Source of the DNA: Bacteroidia bacterium
Lineage (GTDB): Bacteria > Bacteroidota > Bacteroidia > CAILMK01 > JBBDIG01
Length of the DNA stretch: 49,461 nucleotides
Direction: 5' to 3'
Assembly (NCBI GenBank): GCA_040880525.1
Contig: JBBDIG010000007.1
Location: 1-49,461, forward strand
Shown: positions 17,784 to 26,017 of the stretch, one piece after another
How positions within the stretch are numbered: the first letter of the stretch is position 1
Layout of the letters: every line of letters begins with the position of its first letter
The notes under the pieces: model-generated
Told to the model about the DNA's origin: nothing
What the model saw: the letters and a program-made list of their open reading frames with translations, nothing else
The model's database searches: none
Program-made: the position numbers and the translations under genes

Positions 17784-18502
17784 TGTTCGAATTCTCTGTT
17801 TTTGCTACTCCGGAAGCCTGGATCAGTCTCGCTACTTTGACGCTGCTTGAGATTGTGCTGGGAATAGACAACATCGTATTCATCTCCATCATTGCTGCCA
17901 AGCTCCCGAAAGAGCAGCAGGATCTTGCACGAAAGGTGGGGTTGATCCTTGCGCTGGCCGGCCGCCTGGTAATGCTGGGCGCCATTGCCTGGCTCATTGG
18001 CCTGGAGAAAAGTCTCTTCACCGTTTTTGAACGGGATATCAGTATCCGCGATCTTATCCTGATCCTGGGAGGATTATTCCTGATGGCGAAAAGCGTAACG
18101 GAAATTCACGCTAAACTACAGGGATCCGAAGGCGATCATACGGTGAACGTGAAAGCGAAGTTGAGCAATGTGCTTATCCAGATCATATTGCTGGATCTGG
18201 TTTTTTCGCTGGATTCTATCCTCACAGCTATCGGACTGGTGGAGGAACTGGTGATCATGGGCGTGGCCATAATGATTGCAATAATGGTAATGCTCGTTTT
18301 TGCCAGGGCCATAAGCGATTTTGTGAACAAGCATCCCACGATCAAGATGCTGGCCCTCTCGTTCCTGCTCATGATCGGGATGCTGCTTGTTGTGGAAGCA
18401 TTCGAGGTGCATGTCCCCAAAGGCTACGTTTATTTCGCAATGGCATTCTCCCTGTTCGTAGAGTTGCTGAACCTGCGGTTGCGGAAGCCGGAGAAAAAAT
18501 AA
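17783..18502 (+). CDS. TerC family integral membrane protein
   Basis: The 239-residue protein has seven or so membrane segments and the TerC motifs LLEIVLGIDNIVFI (E23, D29, N30) and LDLVFSLDSILTAIG. These carry the conserved membrane acidic residues. TerC-family proteins export Mn2+ or metallate secreted proteins; the tellurium link in the name is historical. The start overlaps the preceding lipoprotein stop (TAATG). I looked upstream for the yybP-ykoY manganese riboswitch that often precedes terC and saw none, which fits its place as third gene in an operon. Confidence 0.93.
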   Translation: MFEFSVFATPEAWISLATLTLLEIVLGIDNIVFISIIAAKLPKEQQDLARKVGLILALAGRLVMLGAIAWLIGLEKSLFTVFERDISIRDLILILGGLFLMAKSVTEIHAKLQGSEGDHTVNVKAKLSNVLIQIILLDLVFSLDSILTAIGLVEELVIMGVAIMIAIMVMLVFARAISDFVNKHPTIKMLALSFLLMIGMLLVVEAFEVHVPKGYVYFAMAFSLFVELLNLRLRKPEKK

Positions 18503-18653
18503 TCGCTCCCGCATCTTCATATTTCAGACTCCGTATGTTTCCCCCAAAACATAGGTGCGACATTGCGCAAAATTTCTTTTGGGTATTTCTAAATAAATGA
18601 AGAAATCTTCATTTTCATTTAATACTTTTATCCCCGAATTAAAATTAACTACC

Positions 18654-19610
18654 ATGAAAAAATTATTACGAATTCTCCTCATCATTGCCGGAGTAGTGGT
18701 CCTGCTCGTTGCAGCCGTTGCCATTTATAATATTGCAGCACCCCTGCCTACCTATGAAGCCCGCGATGTGAACATCAACGTTTCTCTCACCTCCGCGCAG
18801 CTTGCGAAAGGAAAACTGCTGCTGACGGAGTGCTCCCATTGCCATGCGGGTGAAAACACTAACGCTTTCGTAGGCAGAGAACTGAAGGATATGGCGGCTT
18901 TCGGGACCATTTATTCCGCTAACATTACCCAGGATAAAGAAGATGGTATCGGCAACTGGACTGACGGCCAAATTGCTTATGCTTTACGTACCGGCATCAA
19001 CCCTGACGGCAAGTATCTCTCTCCGCCAATGCCCAAGTGGCACCTGCTTGCTGATGCCGACATAATGGCTATTGTCATGGCTTTGAGGTCTGACCATCCC
19101 GCTGTACAACCTGCCAAAACAGATCATCCTGAGATGGAGCTAAACTTTCTTGGCAAAATGCTCACGCGCTTTGCTTTTAGACCGCTCGATTATCCGGAAG
19201 CCCCTATGCCTGTTCCTGACACTAACAATACGGTGGAACTGGGCAAGTATCTTGTCCATGCCAAATATCTGTGCTTCGAATGTCATTCAAAAGATTTCTC
19301 CACCGTAAACTATTATGAGCCAGAAAAATCAGAGAATTTTATGGGTGGTGGAAATGTAATGTCTACCTGGGATGGTGAAAAAATTACAACTCCCAACATT
19401 ACGTTTGATGAGACCGGAATAGCGCATTATACCGTGGAAGACCTAGGCAATGCCGTGCGATTTGGAAAGGCTCCTGACCGCCCTTTGATCCAACCTATGC
19501 CCAAATTCACAACGCTGGACGACAAAGAGATAGAAGCCATGTATGCATACATGAAGACCATAAAAAAGATCCGGCACGAAACTCCTGTTGGCGTACATAA
19601 GGAAGAATAG
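18654..19610 (+). CDS. Membrane-anchored diheme cytochrome c
   Basis: The 319-residue protein has an N-terminal anchor (about 5-25) and two CxxCH heme sites, CSHCH (C60, C63, H64) and CFECH (C207, C210, H211). Possible axial methionines lie in PPMPKWH and QPMPKF. The two class I-like domains resemble cytochrome c subunits of alcohol or aldehyde dehydrogenases and similar periplasmic electron carriers, but no dehydrogenase is next to it. I take ATG 18654, where the membrane anchor begins; the longer frame from 18597 adds a polar stretch ahead of it. A strong terminator follows. Confidence 0.9.
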   Translation: MKKLLRILLIIAGVVVLLVAAVAIYNIAAPLPTYEARDVNINVSLTSAQLAKGKLLLTECSHCHAGENTNAFVGRELKDMAAFGTIYSANITQDKEDGIGNWTDGQIAYALRTGINPDGKYLSPPMPKWHLLADADIMAIVMALRSDHPAVQPAKTDHPEMELNFLGKMLTRFAFRPLDYPEAPMPVPDTNNTVELGKYLVHAKYLCFECHSKDFSTVNYYEPEKSENFMGGGNVMSTWDGEKITTPNITFDETGIAHYTVEDLGNAVRFGKAPDRPLIQPMPKFTTLDDKEIEAMYAYMKTIKKIRHETPVGVHKEE

Positions 19611-19679
19611 CTGCCGGCAATCCTGTTTTCATTCCTGATTATAAAGGCGCAAAAGATGGATTAATTCCAGGATTCAAAA

Positions 19680-19720
19680 AAAGCCTGAGGTTTCACATAC
19701 TAAGTGAGGTCTCAGGCTTT
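19680..19720. terminator. Bidirectional intrinsic terminator
   Basis: AAAGCCTGAG (19680-19689) pairs with CTCAGGCTTT (19711-19720), and a TCAC/GTGA inner stem extends the hairpin. A-runs lie to the left and a T-rich stretch to the right. It separates the cytochrome gene from the convergent regulator gene. Confidence 0.88.
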
Positions 19721-19764
19721 CTTATAATTAACTAAGAATAAATGGATGAATAATGTTATGAATT

Positions 19765-20406
19765 TCAAATGACACGCTGCGCATACAACTGCAATTCCCC
19801 AGGTTCTCTGAAGCTGAGTTTCTGCGTCAGGTTCCGGATATAACTTTCTATGATAAATAAACTAAAACCTATAAGCCGTGCTATTTCCAACGGGGCCAGG
19901 CCGGCTCCGAAAAGCTTCAGTACTTGTTGTTCCTTTTGGGTAAGGAAAACTCCCCTTCTTTCTAGAGGCTGATAATCCTCAGCATTCTGGGAGGAAATTC
20001 TTTCCTGAACAAGCTGCGTAACATCCTGCGAATAATATTGCCCTCCATCTGCTACTATCCGCAGTGCCGTCATCAACTCCTTTTTGCTGGTATTTTTAAT
20101 CAGATAACCATCCGCTCCACATTTCTTTAAAGTCCTCAGGGTTTCATCTCCCAGCACCATGCTGAGAAAAATGACCTTCACCTGCGGGAATAATTTCTTT
20201 AGTCTGAGGGTAGCTTCTGCACCCCCCAGCAACGGCATCCTGAGATCCATCAGCACCACATCCGGCATTAAGTCGTTGATCATCTTTAGTGCTTCGGAGC
20301 CATTTCTGGCGTGACCTAAAAATGCTATTGAGGGTTGATCCTGTAAAATCCAGGTCAACGTCTCGGCATAGACTTCATGGTCTTCGGCAATTAATATCCT
20401 GATCAC
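19765..20406 (-). CDS. NarL/FixJ-type response regulator
   Basis: The protein has a receiver domain (about 1-120, acidic pair E8-D9, phosphoacceptor D54 in VVLMDLRMP, Lys K104 in YLIKN). A LuxR-type helix-turn-helix follows (LTQKEQQVLKLFGAG, PLEIARLIG, ESYIRNLTQKL). It should be a DNA-binding transcription regulator. I take the GTG at 20406, giving the usual MIRILIAEDH start; a TTG at 20415 is possible. No cognate kinase is present. The adjacent upstream gene on the same strand is an adenylate cyclase 212 bp away, so a link to the porin/PstS/cyclase operon is possible but unproven. Confidence 0.9.
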   Translation of the reverse strand: MIRILIAEDHEVYAETLTWILQDQPSIAFLGHARNGSEALKMINDLMPDVVLMDLRMPLLGGAEATLRLKKLFPQVKVIFLSMVLGDETLRTLKKCGADGYLIKNTSKKELMTALRIVADGGQYYSQDVTQLVQERISSQNAEDYQPLERRGVFLTQKEQQVLKLFGAGLAPLEIARLIGFSLFIIESYIRNLTQKLSFREPGELQLYAQRVI

Positions 20407-20618
20407 GGGCAGCAAGAATTAGGAGGAATATGAAAAGGTGCTATGTTAGGGACAATCTTAAAATATCCGTAACAAATATGCGGATGATCGTAATCGTCCC
20501 TATCCCTGGAATTCAGGATATGGCTATCCCTGAAAACAGTGAAAATTATTTGTTGGCAAAGGCTGAAAAAGCCTGGTTAAAGAATATGGCTACTCCTTTC
20601 ATGAGATTGGGCCGGGCG

Positions 20619-22061
20619 CTACGATTTCTGATCCTGAACCAGAATAATCTCCTCAAGGACAAAATACATTTCTACCTGGCCTTTGTGCTTGGCCTCCACC
20701 TTTCCGCGCGATTTCACCTTGAAGCAGTCTTTCACCAGACCGTAGGTGGTACCTGAAATGTTGATCTTTCCGGCTTCTCCGCTTTGCTCCATCCTTGCGG
20801 CAGTATTTACCGTATCGCCCCAAATATCGTAGGCGAATTTCTTGCTGCCTACTATCCCCGCCACCACCGGCCCGGAATGTATCCCGATGCGTGCTTCGAA
20901 AAACGGCAGCTTTTCTTTTCTGCGCGAATCCTGGTATTCATGCAGGTATCGCTGAATTTCGAGGGCAGCCCGCACGATATGAAAAGCATGGGTCTGGTTA
21001 GGAGAAGGCAGGCCGCTCGCACAGAGATATGCATCCCCGATCGTTTTTATTTTTTCTATCGGATAATTCCCAATAATCCGGTCGAAAGCGCGGAAAAGCA
21101 AATCAATTTCAGCAACAAGGCGTGAAGGCGTAAGATGCTCAGCAATGAGCGTAAAATGACTGAAATCCACGAACATCACCGTCACCATATCGAAATTCTT
21201 AGGCTGCGATTTTCCAAATTTCTTTAATTCCTCAGCCGTCTCCTCCGGCAAGATATTGCGCAACAACTCATCAGAGCGCCTTCTCTCCTTTTCTATCGCA
21301 ACATTCTTTTCTTCAAGATGCAGCAGAGTGTTTTCCAGCTCATTATTCTTTTGCGTCAGACGTTCTTCGGCTGTAGCGAGGCCCACCACCATTTTATTAA
21401 AAACCTGTGTAAGCTCTCCGATTTCATCCTTGGAGCGGGTTTCTACCCGTTGGGAGAGGTCGCCCGCTCCTACCTTCAGCGCGGCATCCCTTATTCTCAG
21501 CACCGGGATAGATATGGTGCGCGCCAGCCAAAGCCCCAGCAAAATTCCAAATACGAATACAATGAAACTCACCACCACAGCCACCAGCCGTATTTCCATC
21601 ATGTTCTTCCTGATCTCGGCTGTGTTAAAGCCAGTGATAATGTTCCCGTTGAATACAGACGACTGAAATGCGGCCCGCTTCACGATGAGGTTTTCAGAAG
21701 ATTCTACTCCCGGATCAATTTCCACTGTGTCAGGATAAACCTCTATCACGTTTTGCCTCAGGGTGTAGTTACGATAGTTTTCATCCCATACGGTATCCGA
21801 CTGCACAATCGCCACAAACTCCAGCCGCGTGTCATTCTTCACAAAGTCCATTGCGGTTTGCACGCCTTCAAAGTTTTGCTCCGTGAGGGCAATTTCAACC
21901 CCGAGTGCCACGGTATTGGCCAGGTTCTGTACTTCCTTATTAAAATTACTGGTAAAATACTTTTGCTGTTGCGTGGGTACAATGTAGAGGAGGAGGAGCG
22001 TAAAGAAGAGAACGATGCTCGCTACAGTAAACCAAATTCTGCGGGTAAGGGTAATTTTCAT
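20619..22061 (-). CDS. Membrane class III adenylate cyclase with HAMP domain
   Basis: The 480-residue protein has TM1 (about 10-29), a periplasmic sensor region (30-155), TM2 (160-180), HAMP (about 180-233), a coiled coil (233-265) and a class III cyclase domain (285-470). Both metal-binding aspartates are present (D299 in FVDFSHFT, D343 in IGDAYL). So are the adenine-selecting pair K339 and D412 (YDIWG), the transition-state residues N419 and R423, and VNTAARM. ATP to cAMP conversion is therefore expected, gated by a periplasmic signal. It is third in a porin / PstS-like / cyclase operon, 28 bp after the second gene. cAMP would act through a Crp-like protein not seen here. Confidence 0.94.
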   Translation of the reverse strand: MKITLTRRIWFTVASIVLFFTLLLLYIVPTQQQKYFTSNFNKEVQNLANTVALGVEIALTEQNFEGVQTAMDFVKNDTRLEFVAIVQSDTVWDENYRNYTLRQNVIEVYPDTVEIDPGVESSENLIVKRAAFQSSVFNGNIITGFNTAEIRKNMMEIRLVAVVVSFIVFVFGILLGLWLARTISIPVLRIRDAALKVGAGDLSQRVETRSKDEIGELTQVFNKMVVGLATAEERLTQKNNELENTLLHLEEKNVAIEKERRRSDELLRNILPEETAEELKKFGKSQPKNFDMVTVMFVDFSHFTLIAEHLTPSRLVAEIDLLFRAFDRIIGNYPIEKIKTIGDAYLCASGLPSPNQTHAFHIVRAALEIQRYLHEYQDSRRKEKLPFFEARIGIHSGPVVAGIVGSKKFAYDIWGDTVNTAARMEQSGEAGKINISGTTYGLVKDCFKVKSRGKVEAKHKGQVEMYFVLEEIILVQDQKS

Positions 22062-22089
22062 GTTCCGGAATTTCCCTTTCTTGAGATCA

Positions 22090-22548
22090 TTACAGCTTTT
22101 CCGTTCCGGTGATCGTCAGTATCTTAAAATTGCCTTCCGTGCCGGCTGAGACAATTCCTATAGCTCCGGGCGTTGTGCTGACATAATTTATCAACTCCGG
22201 CTCGGAATTGAAAAAATTGGGAGCCTTGGCTTTCCCCTGAAAAACTACACTTAGCCAGTACTTATTAAGCTCATTACCCGACATTGCATAAATGCGCTCA
22301 GCCGTAAGTTGGCCGGTGGGATGAGAAGTTTTCATCAGGGCAATACTCACTTTAGTGCCATCATCCCAACGTTGTTTTTCTCCTCTGATTATTCTTATGA
22401 ACTCCTGATAGCTAACCGTTTCCTGCACACCCGAATTAACAACTATTGACAGATCAGTTGCAGGAGGCGCCATTGCACCCATGAAAAGGAACAAAACCAT
22501 TCCGAGGATAATTGGGTACAGCACCACGATCTTTATTTTTTTATCCAT
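22090..22548 (-). CDS. Small PstS-like periplasmic protein
   Basis: This 152-residue protein has an N-terminal hydrophobic segment (about 5-28) acting as signal or anchor. A short PBP-like domain follows, with the pattern of PstS-type phosphate-binding proteins: LSIVVNSG, SYQEFIRIIRGEKQRWDDG, LNKYWLSVVFQGKA and TPGAIGIVSAG. It is about half the size of a full PstS, and no ABC transporter genes accompany it. It lies between a porin gene (10 bp gap) and an adenylate cyclase gene (28 bp gap), so I infer a ligand-sensing role, perhaps for phosphate or another anion. ATG 22548 is used because the longer frame adds a non-signal-like stretch. Confidence 0.82.
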   Translation of the reverse strand: MDKKIKIVVLYPIILGMVLFLFMGAMAPPATDLSIVVNSGVQETVSYQEFIRIIRGEKQRWDDGTKVSIALMKTSHPTGQLTAERIYAMSGNELNKYWLSVVFQGKAKAPNFFNSEPELINYVSTTPGAIGIVSAGTEGNFKILTITGTEKL

Positions 22549-22558
22549 GATTTCTGTA

Positions 22559-23581
22559 TTAAAATCCAATGGCAAATTGAAAATTGATCTGGTTATACGA
22601 TCCCGCAGTCTCTGTCTCAAGATACGAATATTCTAGCTTTGCCACAGCCAGAAAATTAAATTCATATCGCAAACCTGCCGTAAGTCCCAGTTTGTCATTT
22701 GCGTTGTAATAGCGCTCTTTATCATCCTGATACGCAATGTAATCAACCCGTACGTACGGCACCCATTTATTATCCAGCACGTAACCGGAATATGCATACA
22801 TGGCAACAGTATTAGACGCATCGAAGCGTGCATAGTCATTAATGGCGTAGGATGCCTCGGCAAGGAATTCGAATTTTTTTGCAAAATGAGCAAGATAAAA
22901 GGAATAGATCATTTCATCCAGTGCAAGCGAATCGCCAAGCTGGCCTGAGCCGTGGCTGTGGCCTCCACCCTCTGTTGGTGAAATATGGTCGTAGTATCCG
23001 GAAATGCCGATAGTGGTCGGGTCAGCAGGCTTCATCTGAATGCGTGCGGTAACAGATTTCGCCAGGTTATCATCGGATATATCGCCTCCGCTGCGGCCGT
23101 TGCCCAGCATCAGTTCGTAGCCAAAACGGTATTTCCCCAGGTTCAGCCCCTGAATGCTCATGCCGGTGGTATGCAGGTCAAATATCTGATCTGAAAAAAG
23201 CTGCGGCCGGTTGATGGTCGGGAAGAAAACGCGCCCGTGATGGTAGGTATCATTCCAATAACTGAGGGGCGTATGATGCTTTCCAAAAAGAAGGTTGTGG
23301 TTTCCTTTGATATTATATTTAATAATGATCCGCTCGATGCTCACATTGTAGCCGGTACTGGAAGTGGACGAGGGCTTGAATACGGATTCTCCCAGGAAAG
23401 TGATCCGGTCAGTAAGGTCAGAAGTGATGAAAAGATCCTGCTCGCCAATTGAGAAATTCAGCCGTTCATCCTCGATATCATAAAGCGTCTCAAAATGAGC
23501 AAACCCTCTGATCGTAGTTTCCTGGGCTGAGGTGAACAGCGGCAGGACCAGCAGGCAAAAAACAGCGAACCATTTTAACAT
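22559..23581 (-). CDS. Outer-membrane porin-like beta-barrel
   Basis: The 340-residue protein has a signal peptide (cleavage near FTSAQ). The rest alternates aromatic and polar strands and ends in a strand terminating in Phe (NFQFAIGF), as expected for an outer-membrane barrel. Overall it resembles phosphate-selective porin (OprO/P)-like or similar Bacteroidota porins, although the match is loose. A loop is rich in His and Gly (GGGHSHGSG). It heads an operon with a PstS-like protein and an adenylate cyclase, so it may supply the ligand the other two sense. ATG start. Confidence 0.78.
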   Translation of the reverse strand: MLKWFAVFCLLVLPLFTSAQETTIRGFAHFETLYDIEDERLNFSIGEQDLFITSDLTDRITFLGESVFKPSSTSSTGYNVSIERIIIKYNIKGNHNLLFGKHHTPLSYWNDTYHHGRVFFPTINRPQLFSDQIFDLHTTGMSIQGLNLGKYRFGYELMLGNGRSGGDISDDNLAKSVTARIQMKPADPTTIGISGYYDHISPTEGGGHSHGSGQLGDSLALDEMIYSFYLAHFAKKFEFLAEASYAINDYARFDASNTVAMYAYSGYVLDNKWVPYVRVDYIAYQDDKERYYNANDKLGLTAGLRYEFNFLAVAKLEYSYLETETAGSYNQINFQFAIGF

Positions 23582-23732
23582 CTCTGTGGGAATTGTTGTA
23601 CAATTATCCCCCGAAATTAGCAGAAAAGAAAAGGTTTTTAATTAATGTCTGCCGCTGTGGAATATCTGAAAGTCGAAATACAGCCTGAACAGCGTTTCAA
23701 AATTCAGCAAACACTTGCTGCACCGGCACCCA

Positions 23733-25115
23733 TTAAAAGACCTTATTCAGTGATTCCGCATACAGCGGATGGGAGAAGATAGCATCTCGCAGTTGTTCAG
23801 CCTTCAGGCCGCCCATCATTGCTATTTGCACCATGCTGGCAATTTCCCCACCTTCATGGCTGAGGGCAGCAAAACCGAGGATCTTGCCTGTATCCTTTTC
23901 CACCAAAGATTTCAGAAAGCCACGCGTGTGGTTGGTTTCCACTCCCCGGCTGCTGTTTTCCATCATCAGTTTTTTCACTTCAAAATTTTTTCCCTGTTCC
24001 CGCGCCTGCCGCTCGCTCAGGCCAATTCGGCCCAACTGCGGATCCGTAAAAACGGTGTAGGGCAACATGCGATCATTCGTAGTATGCGATCCGTTTTTCA
24101 GTAAATTGTCACGCACTACCCTGAAATCATCATAAGAAATATGCGTAAACATGGGGCCTCCCTTTACATCACCCACGGCATATATTCCCTCAACATTCGT
24201 CTGCAACCGCTCGTTTACCACAATTTCCCCATGCTCACCGGTTTGCACTCCGGCATTTTTCAGCCTGAGTTCAGCCGTATTGGGTTTTCTGCCTGTAGCC
24301 AGCAACAAATGTGTGCAGGTAATATCCCGCACTGCGTTGTTATCAAAATGAACTTTGACCTTTCCGCTACTAAGGCGCGAAACGGATTTTACGCTGAGAT
24401 TCAGCAAAACATTGATCTCCTCCCCTTCCAGGATGTCTTTCATTTCTTCCGCCACATCATCATCTTCTTTCGCCATCAGTTGATCTCCGCTTTCTATGAT
24501 GGTGACTTCGCTGCCAAAGCGTGAATACATCTGGCCCAGTTCCAGTCCGATATAGCCTCCGCCAAGCACCACGAGGTGTTCCGGAATTTCAGTAACGTCA
24601 AGCAAAGTGGTCGATGTGTGGTGCGGCACCTCATCAAGCCCTTTCAGTGCTGGAATATTCGGAATGGTCCCGGTATTTATGAAGATTTTCTCCGCTGTAC
24701 AACTCAGCCTGCCGCCATTATTCAACGCTACCTCTACGCTATTTTTATTTTTAAAAAATGCCTTGCCTTCTATCAGGCTGATATTGTCGTTATTCACCAG
24801 GTTTTGCTTTGTACTCACCCTGAAAGATTCAACTATATCATCTTTTCGCGCTACGATTTTTTGCAGGTTGGGCGAAACATTTCCCACATGCACTCCCACT
24901 TTATTTGCATTCCTTGCAACGTGGGCGGCCCGTGCACTTGCGATCATCGTTTTCGTAGGGGTACAGCCGAAATTGATGCAACTTCCGCCCGGATGCGCTG
25001 CCTCAATGATTGCCACTTTCCACCCTTCATCTGCAAGAGCTGAGGCCAGCGGATTGCCAGCTTGTCCTGAGCCGATTATTATAGCATCAAATGGTTTTAT
25101 TGAATCTTCAGACAT
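23733..25115 (-). CDS. FAD-dependent NAD(P)-disulfide oxidoreductase (mercuric reductase-like)
   Basis: The 460-residue flavoprotein has the FAD-binding motif IIIGSGQAG (13-20), the redox pair C46-x4-C51 (GGSCINFGCTPTK), the NAD(P)-binding GGGYIGLELG and a second FAD motif GIYAVGDVKGG. Its C-terminal dimerisation domain ends HPLYAESLNKVF, with the active-site His. The order matches the pyridine nucleotide-disulfide class I family. It lacks the N-terminal metal-binding domain and C-terminal Cys pair of true MerA, and no 2-oxoacid dehydrogenase genes are near. So I call it MerA/Lpd-like with unknown substrate. It is a single gene in the cytosol. Confidence 0.9.
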   Translation of the reverse strand: MSEDSIKPFDAIIIGSGQAGNPLASALADEGWKVAIIEAAHPGGSCINFGCTPTKTMIASARAAHVARNANKVGVHVGNVSPNLQKIVARKDDIVESFRVSTKQNLVNNDNISLIEGKAFFKNKNSVEVALNNGGRLSCTAEKIFINTGTIPNIPALKGLDEVPHHTSTTLLDVTEIPEHLVVLGGGYIGLELGQMYSRFGSEVTIIESGDQLMAKEDDDVAEEMKDILEGEEINVLLNLSVKSVSRLSSGKVKVHFDNNAVRDITCTHLLLATGRKPNTAELRLKNAGVQTGEHGEIVVNERLQTNVEGIYAVGDVKGGPMFTHISYDDFRVVRDNLLKNGSHTTNDRMLPYTVFTDPQLGRIGLSERQAREQGKNFEVKKLMMENSSRGVETNHTRGFLKSLVEKDTGKILGFAALSHEGGEIASMVQIAMMGGLKAEQLRDAIFSHPLYAESLNKVF

Positions 25116-25286
25116 AAAAGTTTTAGGTTTTATATTTTTAATTAAAATGAAATGGATTTAATAAATATAATGTTTGGAAAAATATATTGTCATCTTAATA
25201 ATTTGCACTCTTTGGATATTTCTGTCCTGCTCCACTTTTTTATTAAAAAAACCAACGCGCCTTAATATTTTAACAGCCCGGAGCAT

Positions 25287-26015
25287 TTATTTTCTCATTA
25301 CCTCCCGCAGGATTTCATAGGATCTTAATCCATGAAAATTGTCAGAATGAAGCCGGTAATAATATATCATTTTCTGCATCAGTTCATGGCGTACGGCAAC
25401 CGGGATTTTTAAAATATCCGGATCCTCCATTTCCAGATCCATCAGTTGCCTGAGATATTGAGACGCTGGCGGAGCAATGATGGAATCTTCCGTCCCGCCT
25501 TCTCGGGAAAAAATGCCTTCTTCTAACCGGAAATACATTGCGTTTTCTCCTCCCTCCTCCTGGGGGAAAAAACCCAGGAATCTGCTCATTTCTACCATAA
25601 AATAAAGTGGCAGGTTTCCAAGGCCCGCTGAAGCAGCATCAAGATATTGTATAAAAGAATGTAAAAAAGAAAACAGCGCCTCATTGGCTTCTTCCTCTTT
25701 CACGGTTTTGTATATCAGCTCTGTGGCAAACATTGCGATTGACGACTTCTGTACTTCGTAAGGAATGGTGTTGATAACAAATGCCGGCCTTGCTTCCCGT
25801 ATAATTTGCAGATCCCTGTTGCCCCGGTACTGCACCACCATATCCAAAAAACTGAGCGGCTGCAGAAATGCCGTTTTGATTGAGGATCGTTTTGATTTTA
25901 CGCCTTTTAATATAAACGATTGCATGCCCCATTTCCGGGTATAGATCTTTGCAATAAGGCTGGATTCAGAGAAATCTGTAGTCCTGACAAGAATGCCCTG
26001 GGTTGTAAAGAGCAT
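25287..26015 (-). CDS. recO: DNA repair protein RecO
   Basis: The 242-residue protein shows the RecO pattern. An N-terminal OB-fold (TQGILVRTTDFSESSLIAKIYTR, GVKSKRSS, LQPLSFLDMVV) is followed by a helical C-terminal domain. RecO loads RecA on SSB-coated single-stranded DNA with RecR in the RecFOR gap-repair pathway. The length fits the family. The gene starts 2 bp after the stop of the PorZ-like gene, so the two are likely co-transcribed, with recO second. Confidence 0.95.
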   Translation of the reverse strand: MLFTTQGILVRTTDFSESSLIAKIYTRKWGMQSFILKGVKSKRSSIKTAFLQPLSFLDMVVQYRGNRDLQIIREARPAFVINTIPYEVQKSSIAMFATELIYKTVKEEEANEALFSFLHSFIQYLDAASAGLGNLPLYFMVEMSRFLGFFPQEEGGENAMYFRLEEGIFSREGGTEDSIIAPPASQYLRQLMDLEMEDPDILKIPVAVRHELMQKMIYYYRLHSDNFHGLRSYEILREVMRK

Positions 26016-26017
26016 GT

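Noticed and set aside
16706-18502. yybP-ykoY manganese riboswitch before the terC operon
   Set aside because: I looked for it because terC is a usual target, but saw no matching conserved sequence.
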